A DNA stretch of 64,000 nt from Tausonia pullulans (taxonomy: Eukaryota > Basidiomycota > Tremellomycetes > Cystofilobasidiales > Mrakiaceae). The stretch is from positions 62,001-126,000 of the forward strand of contig OX637627.1 of NCBI GenBank assembly GCA_951802195.1, written 5' to 3'. Under the pieces are notes generated by a model that was not told where the DNA came from, did not search any database, and worked only from the letters and a program-made list of their open reading frames with translations. Below, piece by piece: positions 46,570 through 59,455 of the stretch; position 1 is the first letter of the stretch; every line of letters starts with the position of its first letter. Made by a program: the position numbers and the translations under genes.

Positions 46570-49500
46570 CTAAAGACCTCGAGTGAAGTCTCGTTTGGCA
46601 AGAAGAGCCTCGGCCGGGTTATCGCCGGCAGAAGGAAGATCGCGGGAAATGGCCCTGAAAGATCACAAGAGAAAAAGAGTCAGTGAAACCCTACGACGAT
46701 GGAAGGAGAGTCAGAACCCACCTCTCGCGGATCATGCCGATGAAGCGAAGCCGCTGCTTCCAGCTGGACATGTCATTGCCTCCCTGCGCAAATTGGGCGT
46801 AGACGCCCGACATAAGCACGCCCAAGAACGCCAGCTGCCGGACGAACGTCGGGAGCGAGGCCGCCGAGACAATTTTGAAGGCGCCGACGGGCCCAAAGTC
46901 CGGGACGCCGGGCGAGCGGTGGAGAACGACCTTGAAGTAGTTATGCTCGTCGGGGTCGTCATGCGTACGCGAGCTGCCGGCCGTGTGCGGGGAGATGACC
47001 TGTGAGGGGAAGAGTCAGCATGCGAAGCCCAGCCACCAACTTCCGCGCCTGCTTACAATGACTGAATGATGGAACGCCGTCTTGCACGTCTCCGGATCGT
47101 ACTTGTCTCCAGAGTCATTGAAGACGATGCAGGCAAACGAATTGCCGATTCCCTTGCGCTTATTGAGGTTTTGCTGGCCTGACTCGTCAACTCGGTTCGG
47201 CTGCAGTGTTGCGACGTGAAACGCAAGGATCGTCATATCGTCCCAAGCGGCATACGTGTATTCGCCGTTCTCGGCCGAGGGCGACGTGTCGAGGCCTGTC
47301 CGGATGTCGGTCTGGCCAAGGAGCTTGACGACGCGGCCAAGACCGTGGATGAAGCGCGTGTAATTTTGCGAGCCGTCCCTATTGTTGTAGATTTCCTCCT
47401 GGGTCGTCTGGCCAGGGCCAACGTAGAGAACGCCTATTGTGAAGAGGTCGACCGGAGGGTAGTTTGGGTCGAGGTTCTCCACGACCTTGAGGGACCACGC
47501 GTCCGTCACGAGCCGCGGAGGGTCGTCGGACCGCGACGGGTAGGGGAAGAACTGCTGGGCGACAAAGCTCGAGTCGATGAGGACCTCCTTTCGGCGCTGG
47601 GAGGGCGCCGTGCCAGACCACACAAGGTTGTGCGATGGGTCCGACTTGGCCGGTTCGTCGGGGACAGATCGGATCATGTCAGCGAGCTCCTTTTTAGAGA
47701 ACTGAAACAAGGTTTCAGCATCAGCGCCTCTTTGCAATAGGCATGCCAAATGGATCAGTCTCACCTCCTCTTCGTGTGGCCTCTCGCCTGCAAGAACAGC
47801 CGGTAGGGTGATGAGGTCCGGCTTCTCGTTGCCGAGCGCAATCAGCGGGATGTTTTCCAGTTTCACCATCATAGCGACCGTTCCCGAAGGCCGGAATGTA
47901 GAGACCCGACCCCATCCCGTCCGGCGGTTCATCCTTACGCGCACGACTGCGTCGCCCTGGACCCAATACTTGCGCTCAATGTCGCCAGACTCTTCGGCTC
48001 CCGGCCCCACTTCGGGCGGGAGGACGAGCTCGCCCAGGAAGGACCTCGCGGGCTTGGAGTCGGCGTTCGAATAGGCGTACCGGTGGAGGAAATCCATACA
48101 GACGTCCATCCGTGGGTCCTCCTCCTCGAGGTCCGGTTTAGCCGAAATCAGCTGCCTAAGGATGAAAGGCACGAGTTGGACGCGCTGGGTGAGGTCGAGA
48201 GCGAGGAACCACGGGTACATTACGAAGTACGCGAGCTGAAGCATGTGCTGTGAAAGGACGTGATCTGAGAGGTCCTTGTCCGGGCTCGTGTCGTTCGCCG
48301 AGTCGTGATGAATGCGGATGATGTGGAGCGCGACCGCAAAAACCGTCTCGAACTGCTCTGTTGTGAAGTTGGCGTACAGTTGCCGATTCTGGCTGACGGC
48401 GTAAATGAACTCAAGGATGTGGACTGAGAGTGAAACGTCCGAGGTGAGCGTCGAGAGCGTCTCCATAATGGCCGTGAGGTCCTTCGTAACGGCGAGCCGG
48501 AGGTGCTCAAGTGGGGCATTGGGTGAGCCCGTCCCGCCAACGGCCATTGTAACCATCGTCGTAAGCGCCTGGACGCACGCCCGGCCGGTCGTCGTGTCAT
48601 TAGAGGGCACGCCCACGTGGAAGGCGCGGACGAGCGCCGAGTGCTGCTGTTGGGAGAACTGGCGGTGGTAGCTGATGAGGACGTCCAGCGTCTGATAGGT
48701 CACCGCCTGAACCGCGGCCTTCTTCACGCCCGTCGGAAGCCGCGTGATGTACGGGAGCCGTCCGTTGGGGCCGAGCCACGCGCAGAGGCTGTCGACGAAC
48801 CGATGAAGGGACTGCTTGGACCGAGGGCCACAGAAAAAGTGCTGATTGACGAGCTGGAGCGGGAAGTAACACAGCACAAACGAGACGAGCTCCCAGTCGG
48901 TCTCCTCGGCAAGGACTTCGCCGATGACCTGGACATACTCCGAAACCGGGAGCCAGACACCCTGGGGCAGGATCGACTCGTCTCGAACGACAACGAATCG
49001 CCTCTGCGGGTCGAACGTGTTCATTGACGAGCTCGGCGCCGTCGACGTTGGGAGCTCAAACGCGACGGGATCCCCGTCATACCAGAGCGGCGTCTCGAGG
49101 ACAGACCGCGAGCCTCCAAGCTCGATCATTCGCGACCGACTCCGACTCGCATCACGCCGACCCGGCGCGCGGGACGAGTTGCGGCCGCGACCCTCGGTCT
49201 CATTGCCCTCGTTCCCCTGCTGCTGAGAGCCGCGCCCAGGTCGGCCCCGGCGCATCTCGGGGGCCTCAACCCCGCCACCGCCGTTGCCACCGCCGCTCGA
49301 ATGGGAAGCGGCAGCAGCAGCAGTCTCGCGGTGAGCAACAGATCGGCCAAGAAGCCCAGCGCCCGCGGAGACCTCGAGCTCGCGGGAGACAAGGGCGCGA
49401 TGCTGGGTGTCGGCACGGAGGTGGAGTAGCCAGCGAAGGAGATGAAGTCGAGCCCGCGGGCATGTCGCGTGAAGTCTCGGATGGTGCAGCTGGTCATTCG

Positions 49501-52500
49501 ACTTGCGAAGCGGTGAGCCGTCCCGGGCGCGACGCTCGGGCGGGTGAGGTCGGACGAGGTCGAGAATGTCGCGGAAGATGAGTATGGACCGTGAAGACGA
49601 CGCCGCAGCGCCTTGTTGAGTGCCTGTAGTAGTCGGAACGAAAGCGAGCCGGGTAAAGATGGAGATGAAGGCGAGCGCCGCACGAGGAGATCGGCAGGCG
49701 GAGTGCGCCATTAAAGCATGCAGGTGAGGAGGCGAGGGAGCCGCTGAGCGGTCGACGGGGCTTGCGGGCACGACAGTAGGCACTGCGCTGGCCGAAGTAC
49801 TGATGAACGCCGAGAGCGAGAGCTGCGGGAGATCGCGAAGGGACGAGTCTGGAGATTGAATTGATGACAGCGGGCTCATTGTCGGGCTCATCGTAGGCGA
49901 AAGGTCGGCAGTCGCCGGAGCACTGTTTCTGAGGCAGGGGCGAAAGACCGACTGTCAGCGGGAACTCTCTTCTACCTAGGTTAGACCAACGGCGGAAACT
50001 ACCCACGACCGCGGAAGCGTGCAGGTTGTCTCGGAGGCAATCTTGCGGAACAGATTTCGGATCCGATCAAACTCGCCGTAAGGGTCGTATGAGGCTTCGC
50101 CTGTGATCTCCTGCTCTTCCGAGAGGACGCTTATGCCCTCGTCGTCCATCTGGCGCGTTTCGAGGATCGCCGCATCAACGAGGACCGCGAGGGCAGCCTT
50201 CTCTATATCGGGCTCACGCTCCTTGTCGAGCGACTGCTCAAGCACGGGGAGGATGATGAGCCGGAGGACATCGGTGCGATCCTCATTGACATTCTTCGTC
50301 CGAGGCCAGACCTCATTGAAGAGAAGGTCGGCCATTCGCTTGCGCACACTCGGCGGGTGCGTGCCGAGGCCATTCGGAGCCGGGTGGTAAAAGGCCTTGA
50401 CGAGGCGCGAGAGGTTGTTGAGCCACTCAGGGTGGAAGGGCAAGCACGTGTTCTCATCCCGGTAGTGATCAATCACGAAGAGCGAGACGAGCTCGGACGA
50501 ATTGGCTGCAAGATCGAGAACGAGCGAGGCCTGGCGCCGGGGGAGTCGAAGGGGAGCCTCGCCCGCATCTCCGCTATTGTTCTGTTGGACGTATGTCCAC
50601 AACCGGCGGGGGAGCGTACGGTTGATGTGACCGTAGAGCTCCTGGAGCGAGAGCTCGGACGTATCGGTCGCCGACGGATTGGAGGAAAGCTCCCTGGCGC
50701 GCTTGAGCAGGAATGGCTTGCCGTCGCTTTGCCTATGGGGTAGAAGGGCAGAGAGGGATCTGTCAGCAAAGGAAGTAGAGGCAAAAATCGGCTCCTCGAC
50801 GCACCTCGCTCCGTCAATCCACGCCTTGGCGTCCTCAAGCACAGTGACGATGGTCTCGCCCTCACCGAGGACGTTGTCCATGCCCTCCTTCTTAGCGTCC
50901 TCGAGAATGGTCTCAAGCACGCGGAGGACCTCAAGGTCGACGGGCATCCAACGCTGGCGGATCTCCTCCGAACAGCCCGTGCACCGATTGCAAGCCATCG
51001 CCGATCGGAGCTGGCCGCCATAGCTATCAAGCTGGAACTCCTTGAGCGGCAACTCCCGCTGCTGAGACGCCGCCGCCGCCGCCGCCTTCTGTACGCCCCC
51101 AAGGGACGCAACCGAGCTCGTCAGATCGACCGTAGCGGCCTGCTGGGCCTCAGCGGCAATCTTCCGTCGCTCGGCGTAGGCGTACGCGAGTATGAGCCGG
51201 ATCGCACAGACGCCACCTCGGACGACACCGATCTCCCACCGGGAGCTTTCCCCCCATTCCTCGCTGCGGGCCTTGATCTCAAAACCAGAGCCGGCGAGGG
51301 TGGCTTTGAGGGCGAGCTTGAACTTGTCGCTGAGATCCTTGCGGAAAAGATCCATGACGATCGGCCAGGCGCATCGCTCTGTTTCACCGCCGAGGCTGAG
51401 CATGCCGAAGAGGAGTCGGGCCGAGGGGCCAACAGTGCCGGGGGGAACGGACCAAGCCTTGGCGAGGACACCGAAAAAGCGGACGAAGCTGGAGCACAAA
51501 GGGTGGACGGGAATCGCCGAGGCCGTGTGGGGCGCGAGAGGAGCCGTGAATGAGTAAGTCGTAAAAGAAGCTGACCTGGTGGAGGACGCCGGCGAGAACG
51601 GCTGAGGTTGTTGGCCACCTCCAGCTCGATCCGCCGCTGGTGTCAAGGACGACGCGATGGTAGATGGAGGGTTGCTGACACTGCCACCAGAAGCCGCTCC
51701 AGCAGCAGCAGCCTTGGACGAGGAATTCGTGGAATGCGCCGAGACCGTCGTCCCAGACCGGGACAGCGTGACAGGGCTGCTGTACGAAGTAGACGTCGTC
51801 GGTAGAGCCTTGCGCGAGACTGAGGGCGACCGCGAGACGTTCACAACGGAGGAGGCCGTCGAAGGGGCACTCGGACCAAAGAGGTTGCTCACTCGGCCAC
51901 GAGAGGCCTGCTGATGGGCTTCGCGGAGCGTTTCAAACGTGCCGTGGACGTCACTATATGTGCCCCCTCCCCCTCGGCCAGCAGAGGTGTCCGAGTCGCG
52001 GCGAGCATCCCCGACGTATGAAGACGAACAGTCGTCCTCGGGCCCACCGGTGACGGAGAAGGCGGCGGCGGAGGCGAGCGAGGTGTCGAGACCGTGCCAG
52101 GCGAGGCGGGCAAAGAGCGCCAGGATCTGAGCCAGGTCTGAGGATGTGAAGTGCGAGCTTCGGGTGCGGACAAGAAGCTCAAAGAGGGAGAGCGAGGCGA
52201 GGAGCGGCGGAAGACTCGCCTCGGTAGGCTGCTGATGGTGTGGGAGCTAGGGGTGAAAGATCAGGGTAATGATCAGTTTCTTGCAACATTGATACGACAT
52301 CAAAGCCGGTCTCACCGTCTCGATGGCCGCTCCGGCCGACTCGATAAGCCAGGCGCGCTCGAGCTCCTGCTGCCAAAGCCTGAGCTCGCCGACAATCTCG
52401 CTCCATTCAGCCCATCCATCCCAGGCACTCGACTCGCCGAAAAGTCCTCCGGGAAGATCGTCCTCCTTCTCTTTGTTCTCGTCGTCCCGCTCCCGCATCT

Positions 52501-54119
52501 CGCCCGCGACGAGCGCGCGGAGACCAGCAATCCGTGCCTCGAGGTCTTCAATACCTGCACCAGGCAGACGGTTGACGAGCACGCGGAGGAACGAGCTTAG
52601 GTCGGAGGCTACCAGGTCTGTCGAGAGGAGGTTGCCGCTCGCCGTCAGGAAGGCAGCGAGCAGGCGAAATCCGGCAATCCGGACAGGAGTCGGCGCCGAT
52701 GGGTGGCCGAGCGACGTCGAGATCTTGAGAATGACAGCAGGGAGGTTCCCGGGCGTTGTCGCTGGGTAGATCGAGCTCATTGGGATAGGCCGACTTAGCG
52801 GACCCTGCGATGACACCGCTGCCAACGTCGACGGAGGGTCAGCGCCCGAGAAGAGCGGGGCGGTATGGACTTCTGGGCTCGTCGGGGCCGTGGCCACGAA
52901 GAGCTCCTCGTACGAGCTCGCACGGGTGATCCGGCCGTGGAGGGCGGTCGCGTATAGCTCAATGCTCTTGGCTTCGCGCCATCGGTGGGAAGGGTCGCTG
53001 TTCGCAGCGTCAGCGAGGACGTCGAGGATTCCCCAGACGAGGTTCTGAGTTGGGATCCGATCGAAGAGGCTCCCTTGCTCGGCCTCGGACTCTTCCGCGG
53101 GGGTGAGGAGCGTCGGTGGCTGGGAAGATGCTCTGGCGTGGCGTGTCGTCCCGGAGGATCCCGGCTGAGACGACGAGGCGCGTGTCGACCCTGCCAACGA
53201 CGCCGACGACGATTGGTCGAGGTTGCTCCGGGGTTTAGTCGTCGAGACCGAGGGTGTCTTGCGGCCACCAAGGAGGTTGGAAAAGAACGAGCCTGTCAAG
53301 CAAAAGGTGGGAAACACATGTCAGAATTGACGGGTTCTGATTAAATGACAAGCGACGGATGACGAAGGCCTGAAGCGGGTCGCATCGAGTCTCCTTGGAC
53401 CAGGAAGGGCGCGAGAGAAGGCCAGCATGGGAAAACAGCGGGTAAAACTCTCCATGTATGCCTCTTCGTCACTCTCTCTAGGCCGAAACCCCAGTACTCC
53501 TTGCCCTCCCGTCTCCTGCACATCCCCCTCGCCTCGGCGGCGGCCGCCCTTCGTTTCAGCCTCTCCCTCCGCCTTTCCCCTCCGCCCTTCCCCTCCGCTC
53601 TGCTCATCCCGATCCCCGACAGGGTGAGCCTGCATGCTCGTGTGCATCCTCAAGCTCCGCCTAAGAAGATGGCGGCGCTCTTGGACTTCGAGCAAGCAAG
53701 CGGGGGACGCGTGCTCTGACGCAACGCTTGTTGTCTCTCTTGGTCTTTCTCCCTCGCTCTCTGTCTCTTAACTCTGTTCCTCCTCCCTCGAGACGCACGT
53801 TGAACGCGCCACCCATCCGGCCTGCCCGCGCTCCTCTTCCCTCTCTACTCGCCTCTCCTTCCCCAGATCAAGCAAGCCATCCAGCCAGCTAGCCAGCTGA
53901 CCGACTGTCAAGAGGAAGGCCCTTCCATCCCAGCCCAAATCCTAACGCAACGGAGCAAGAGCTGAACTCACCTCGCGTGTGGCCTTCGGCCGTCACGACC
54001 GGTTCCACTTTTGGGATGCTGACAGCAGTCGTGGTGGAAGATCCAGCGGCACCTAACGGCGACGAACCAGATGACGGTTCGCGGTCGCGATCACGCGCGC
54101 TGGAAGGGGACACGGACAT
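46570..54119 (-). CDS. TSC2: Tuberin (TSC2) homologue with Rap/Rheb-GAP domain
   Basis: GTPase-activating subunit of the TSC complex that switches off Rheb and so restrains TORC1. The largest gene here, about 2,100-2,200 residues. Exon 1 starts MSVSPSSARDRDREPSSG at 54119, ends GHTR, and joins across a 679-bp intron (53293-53971) to GSFFSNLLGGRKTPS. The helical-repeat N-terminal region includes RIPTQNLVWGILDVLADAAN and continues through exons to about 50 kb (VRGGVCAIRLILAYAYAERR, VDLEVLRVLETILEDAKKEG). The tuberin middle domain lies at about 48-49 kb (LEFIYAVSQNRQLYANFTTE). The GAP domain is at 47.0-47.5 kb: SQNYTRFIHGLGRVVKLLG, YTYAAWDDMTILAFHVAT and KGIGNSFACIVFNDSGDKYD. The last carries the asparagine thumb of the family (GN-F). 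A final exon ends AKRDFTRGL at 46570. Its usual partner TSC1 is not in this window. Confidence 0.9.
53293..53971 (-). other. Unusually long first intron of TSC2 (679 bp)
   Basis: Donor GTGAGT at 53971 and acceptor ACAG at 53293, joining G and GC into a glycine codon so the frame is kept. Most introns in this window are about 50-110 bp. It may hide a regulatory element or a small alternative exon; I recognised neither. Confidence 0.7.
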
Positions 54120-54980
54120 GGAAGGCGGGGGTGGAATCCTGGGCGTGTCTTCGTTCGTGCGGATCAAAGAAAGGGAGATGTGGGGGGGATTGAGCGAAGG
54201 AGACGACGCCAATGAATGATGGTTGAGCAGACGCGCGGAAGTCGAGGTCGAGGTTGTTAGGGAGAGAGGAAGGGAAGCGGAGGAGCAAGGGTGAACGGAA
54301 GGGAAGGACGGCCCGCTGTGCGGGGTGGAGGTCAGCCCCGGTCGGTGATTCGATTCGAAGTGGAGGCATTAGAGAATGGAAGCTGCAAGCCGGCAGTCCA
54401 GGCGGGCATGCGCTTGTGGCAGCTCATCGGCTCTTTATCTTTCTCTCCAATGATAGAGGTCTCTATCCGAGCTTGGACTCTCTCTTGCGTGGAATAGGGA
54501 TTCGTGGCGGAGATGCGGGGTTTCTACTCACGGCGGGCCTGCTTCCTTGCCTCGATCGCTCGCTCATTTGCTAGCCCATGTTGGGTAGGACCTTGCTTCT
54601 GACGCTGCTGGCTCTTCGCAGAGACTAGTGAATGAACATGTAAGATGAAGACGAATGTGTGAGTTTGGGCGGATCAACGGCGCAACGTACAGCGCGCAAC
54701 ATCCATGACCCGACCTAAGGACGAACTCAAAACTTCTGCCGAAGGAGCCATGAGAAGCATGAAGGATGGACGCAACCAGGCATCGACATATTGGGAAAGA
54801 CGTTGGCAAGGATAAGAGAGGATCGATGAAGAGTGGCGTAGACCCTCGCGTCGAGCGAGAATGGGAGATCTACAAACTTGGGAAGTAACGACGAAACGGA
54901 AAAAGGAATAAAGATCTTCCGTTGGAGTGTGAGGGGATGAATAGCTAGGCGGGTTGGGAGGGAGGGAGCTACGAGGCTGC
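54120..54980. other. Intergenic region, TSC2 promoter and cellulase A 3' end
   Basis: 861 bp between two minus-strand genes. The 250 bp next to the TSC2 start is open in two frames but lacks an in-frame ATG continuous with it. The remainder, from about 54500, looks like ordinary spacer. No gene was recognised. Confidence 0.5.
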
Positions 54981-57687
54981 TTAGTTGCCGAGGAGGACCT
55001 TTTGGAAGGTGGCCTTGCACTCTGAACAGAAGAGGAGGCGCGCCGATCAGCGAAATTGATGCCTGTGTCTCAAAATGCTGAACACAAGACGATAGGAACT
55101 AACCGTTGTTCTGACGGTCGCAGTCTCCGACAGTCCACTCGCGGTTGCCGTTGCGGTTGGCAGCGTCGGCGCAGAGCTGCATGAGGACGTGGATCAGTAC
55201 GGTTGCTTCAAGACATGAGTCTTCGATGGACACACGTTGTGCTGCTTGTCGCAGGACTTGTCAAGAGCACCCCAGAGGTCCAGGGTGGTCTCATCGCCGA
55301 CGATGTAGCCGCGGCCTCCCTCTGGAAACACGTGGGGCAATAGCAGATTCAGATGAGTGTGACAAAGAACAAATGGGGTCTTGGAGTTGGCCATGCTCTA
55401 ACACATGCTAGGCGCTGGGGGAGAATTACTACTGGGAGTGGGTAATCATCGACTCACCAGTGACAGAGATAGCGTAGATTCCTCCGAGGTTACCCGTGAA
55501 CGGCTGGAAGCCGAGGTCAGAAGCTGATCCAGTGGACTCTGGGGCAGCGGACGAGACGGTCGACGAAGGCTTCTCGAGAGTTTGCGAGGTTGTAAGCTCC
55601 TGAGAAACCTCGGAAGAGGAAGGGGCGGGCTCAGTGGTGATGGGAGCCTCAGTGGTGATGGGAGCCTCGGTGGTCGTCGGGGCGGTGGTGACGGGATCGG
55701 AAGTGATAGGAGCGTCGGTCGTAGTCGGCGCTGGCTCATCTGAGCTCGAAGGAGTTCCAGTGGTCACAGGCTCCTCGGGGATTTCAGTAGAAGAGACCGG
55801 CTTCTCGGAAGTGGTAGGCTCAGGAACGACGTCCGAGGTAGTGGGCTCCAGAACAATAAAGGTGGTCGAAGACGCGGGCTCCTCAGTGGAAGGAGTCGAG
55901 ATGGTAGGTTCAGGAACGACATCGGACGTAGTAGGGGCAGGCTTCACTGCGGTAGTCGTAGGAGCGGGGATGCTGGACGACGCCGGGGTGGAAGAAGAAG
56001 TCACGGCAGACGACACGGGCGCGGGGCTGCATCCGAAGTCGTCGCCATGTCAGTAAGCAAGTTCAGAGCATGCCCCAACTACGGTGACTCACCCAGAAGT
56101 GCCCGGGAAGTTGGGAATGACGGCTTTGATGGCCATCTCGTTGTCGGTTTCTCCGTTGGGGACAATGTTGAGGACGTAGCTGTTGTCAAACGCGCCGGCC
56201 TGGAGAAAAGAAGGTCAGTCTCTCACAACATAGCGTTCCAACTCACTTCTCACAAAATACTCACCGACCACACGGTGTATCCAGCGATGGTCTCAGGGAC
56301 AGACTTGATGTAGGCGAGCTGCTCTCCAAGCTTGGTGATGCAGTCGGCATTGTTGAAGGCCGCTCCGGTCTCAGAGACGATGGCCTGACGGCCCTTGGAC
56401 TTGAGGTAGGAGCTGAGCTGCTGGAACTGCGGTGGTGGGTCAGCTTTGCTGTTCTTTTAGATCACGTGCTCGACCAAGGTAGGAGACTAACGAGAGCGAC
56501 GTTGTTGGTCGTGCAAGATCCCTGGGTTCCCGACCCGTCAGAGTCGAGGTACTGGTGGATGTCGAGGAGGAGCTTGGACTGGTCGGCACCGGTGTCCTTG
56601 ACTCCATCAATGAGAATCTGGCCGTTCTTGTTCATCATCTCGGTGGCATGGGTCCAGTCGTTTCCAGGGAGGAGGATGAACTGGCTGGTGGCGCCGGCGG
56701 AGCGGATAGCAGTGACAGCGGCCTGGAGAGCCTTGACGAAGGCTCCGTAGTCGGTCATGTCGTCTGTACCATAGCAATGAAGGGGCTCTCAGCAACCTCC
56801 GAAATGCAAACACGGGAGGTGAAAGACGTACGAGGCTCGTTCATGAGACCAAAGATAATGCGCGCCTCGCCAGCATACTTCTTAGCAAGCTGAGACCAGA
56901 GGTTGGCAAAGTCGGCAGCAGGGACCTCAGTTCCGACCTGCTTGCTCTCGAAGCGAGCGTAGTTGTGGAGATCGAGGATAACATAGGTGCCGGACGAAGC
57001 CTTGAGGGCGGTCTGAACTTGGTTGTCGAGCTTGGCGCTGGAGGCACGGAGACGCTCGTCAGACGGGCAAGAGAGCACGAAAGCAATGCCAGACGCACAA
57101 AAAGTCAGCCTTGATGGCCCCTCCAGGGGTGCCAGTGAGGTACTGCCAGCCGAAGGGAATGCGGAAGAGGTTGGCACCCTTCGAGCTGAACAGCGGGGGA
57201 ATATGATCAGTCTTGACCCCAGAGGACTAAAGCAGAGCGTAAAACAAGACCTACGCGAAGTGAGTGACTGATAACAGCAGAGCGATTCTATCAGCAGCTG
57301 AAAAGCTCGTTCGAGTATGAGGAGATGGCAGAGCGGACGTACTCTGAGCCGACGGGGGCTCGACGAAGGCGCCCTCGGACCAGCCCCTGAGAAAGCGGAG
57401 TTTGCGTGATCAGTATCAGGGACTCGTTTGATCTCTCGAGAGCGGCCGCTCTCCTTGCGCTTTCGTTGACTTACCAAACAGACATGCCGAAGTCGAGGCC
57501 GGCGACTGAGAAAGAGAGGGAAGGATGTTCGTCAATGCGAGAATTCTGGCAAAGACACAGTGGAAAACTGACTGTTGACACCTCCGAGTTGAGGGAGAGT
57601 CGCACGTTTCGACTGTCGAACGGGGACCGGTCGGGCGGACGCAAGGAGCGACGTAGCCGCAAGGAGAGAGAGGAAGGGGACGAGCAT
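54981..57687 (-). CDS. Secreted GH5 endoglucanase A with long linker and Cys-rich C-terminal domain
   Basis: Predicted beta-1,4-endoglucanase. Exon 1 (start 57687) is a signal peptide, MLVPFLSLLAATSLLASA, followed by a Kex2-like KR site (VRQSKRATLPQ). The catalytic domain reads GGVNIAGLDFGMSVWGWS, ANLFRIPFGWQYL, GTYVILDLHNYARF, the acid/base glutamate in IFGLMNEPR, LLPGNDWTHA, LLDIHQYLDSDGSGTQ, the nucleophile glutamate in QAIVSETGAAF and ETIAGYTVWS. This fits GH5, probably the subfamily 5 cellulases of fungi. It is followed by a Ser/Thr/Pro linker of about 150 residues, then a domain with GGIYAISVTG, EGGRGYIVGDETTLDLWGAL, DKSCDKQHNLCADAANRNG and VGDCDRQNNECKATF. The paired CDxQHNxCAD and CDxQNxxC motifs occur at the ends of other secreted fungal proteins, role unknown. 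The core is identical to copy B. Confidence 0.9.
55631..55666 (-). repeat. 18-bp tandem repeat in the cellulase A linker
   Basis: Two perfect 18-bp copies (55631-55648, 55649-55666) encoding Thr-Glu-Ala-Pro-Ile-Thr units. The linker also repeats the unit TTSDVVPEPT twice, so it seems to have grown by local duplication. Confidence 0.85.
56131..57514 (-). repeat. 1,384-bp tract identical to 60053-61436 (copy A)
   Basis: Direct comparison with copy B at a constant offset of 3,922 bp found no mismatch in the lines compared and no net indel. The tract covers coding exons and introns of the cellulase catalytic domain. It begins within the codons after EMA near the end of the catalytic exon and stops 9 bp inside intron 1. 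Confidence 0.92.
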
Positions 57688-59455
57688 GGTGCGTTGAGAG
57701 GGAAGAAGAAAGAAGGGAGGTTGGGGGGAGTGTGCAATAGAGCTGAGTTGACGAAACAAGGGAGTGTGAGAGCCGGATAGGCAGACGGGGGGACAAAACT
57801 GGAGAAGGAGAAGAGAGTGAGGGAGGGGAAGGAAAGGGAAAGAGTAGATGGAGGATGAAAGATGGAAGAAAGAGAAGAATCGGGCCAAGATAAAGGATCA
57901 GCATAGCTCGCTACCCCTTTTTGCGCCACCTATTCACAAGGGCCACGTTGTGAGACCCACGTGTAAAACGCACGCGTCAGGGGTCGGAACCGGCGTGAAG
58001 AGGGAGGAACAGGAAGGAGCAGAGGGCATTCAAGTAGGGGATCGGCGGCAATTATAAACACACAGGAGGCCTTCCCCTTGCTATCAGGGACGTACGAGGG
58101 GTGGCTTCGTGACCTCTTTCCTGATCATACGTGATGGTTGACTGTGAAAAGGACCAGAGCGGAGAGAGGAGGTTTCGAGTTGGCTCCCGGGGCTCTGGAC
58201 TACGAAGTCAGGGTGAAAGCGCGCGCACATCGTGATCTGAGCCTCATTCTCTCTTATCTGTCTGGGCTCTGTCGGGAAAAGTTATGCGTTAGCGGAAAAC
58301 TATGGCAGTAAGTTGACAGTGGGCTTGTCGGGGTGTTCTGTGCTTAGCCTCAGGGAAGTGCCCAGGATTAGCCAAGGCGGAAAGAAGCTCGAGCGAAAAC
58401 ATGAGCAGAGTTGTAGCCGTTACACCCACAAACACCGCCCGGTTCCTTGCCCATCATCTCCTCGAGTCCCTTCCAGGGACAAGAAGTGCCTGAATCGATG
58501 AACACCCAGAGATCAATAAAAAGTGAGCGAAGTGGCGAAGGAGAGTTGTCTGAACGAGCGTGAGCAGAAAGGCTGAACCACTAGCAGAAGTCTCAGAAGC
58601 AATGATACTATCGATTGAGGGAGATATTTAAAGGCTATAACGTCATTTCTCTGGCAACTTCAAGCGGGGTTACATCCGAAACATACGAAACGATGAGCCC
58701 GAGGGGGCTGGCTACAGCTGAAAGTACCGACTGCGTGCCGGCAAGGGACGATGCTCTAGTCTTCATCGAATCCAACGTCATCAAGCAAAATCGGGTCAAT
58801 AGATGAAGAAGCTGCACCCAATCTACGCACGTCTGCCAACGACTTCAAGCTGCGCGGTGGGTGACTATGAACATGCCGGAGCCGTGTCTGCAAGGCCGCA
58901 CTAGAGCCGAGAACTCGCCACTTCGCCGGGACTTGATCTATGTAGAGTTCCTTCCCCAAAACACCTCGTGACCAGACAATCGAGATACCATGATGCTGGA
59001 CAGCAAGTTCCTGTACGTAAGTGCCGAAAACACGAAGTTTGAGACGCATGTTGGGCTTGCATCAGTCGCGAGCCGGGCCGCGTGCAGTGGCCGGGCCGGC
59101 CATTACTGCATGTTCGCTCTACGGTTCTTGCGCGACGAGGGCCAGCAGAGATTTACTTGTCAGATGAAAGTGATGAGAGACGCGACCGGGCATCGATTTG
59201 AACAGAAAAGGACGAACGCAGATCCCTCGCGTCAAGCAAGGGGAAACTGCGAGCTTGGACGGATACGGAAAACTACGGACGGGGCCGAAGCAAAGAAATG
59301 TCTGCCATCACTGGGATGGGGGGTTGGGGGTTGGGGGGGGGGGGGGGGGGGGGGGGCAAGGATGATGAGGGAATGGAGGGGGAGGAAGCCCCAGAGGAGA
59401 GAGAGAGGGGGGCAAAGGGAAGAACCGCGACGACAAGGTGAAGGTCAACGCAAAT
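57688..59455. other. Intergenic region, cellulase A promoter and cellulase B 3' end
   Basis: About 1.77 kb. The sequence just before the cellulase A start has patches matching the same part of cellulase B, for example GTGTGAGAGCCGGATAGGCA at 57764 and 61712, and ATCGGCGGCAAT near 58041 and 61937. A possible TATA element (TTTATAAT on the minus strand) lies near 58055. A minus open frame at 58756-59049 was not recognised. A G-rich block is at 59313-59356. Confidence 0.5.
59333..59356. repeat. 24-nt G homopolymer
   Basis: A run of 24 G preceded by shorter G runs (from 59313), about 100 bp beyond the cellulase B stop codon, in its 3' flank. The pattern could fold as a G-quadruplex and is also a place where assemblies often err. 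Confidence 0.9.

Noticed and set aside
47015-49891. A stand-alone gene starting at the ATG at 49891
   Set aside because: The frame is continuous upstream through a splice acceptor near 49930 with the N-terminal tuberin exons, and the combined protein matches TSC2 architecture.
54120-54212. TSC2 start at 54212
   Set aside because: That codon is TTG, not ATG; the first in-frame ATG is at 54119.
58756-59049. Minus-strand open frame of 97 codons between the cellulases
   Set aside because: No domain recognised and no supporting splice context; base composition resembles spacer.
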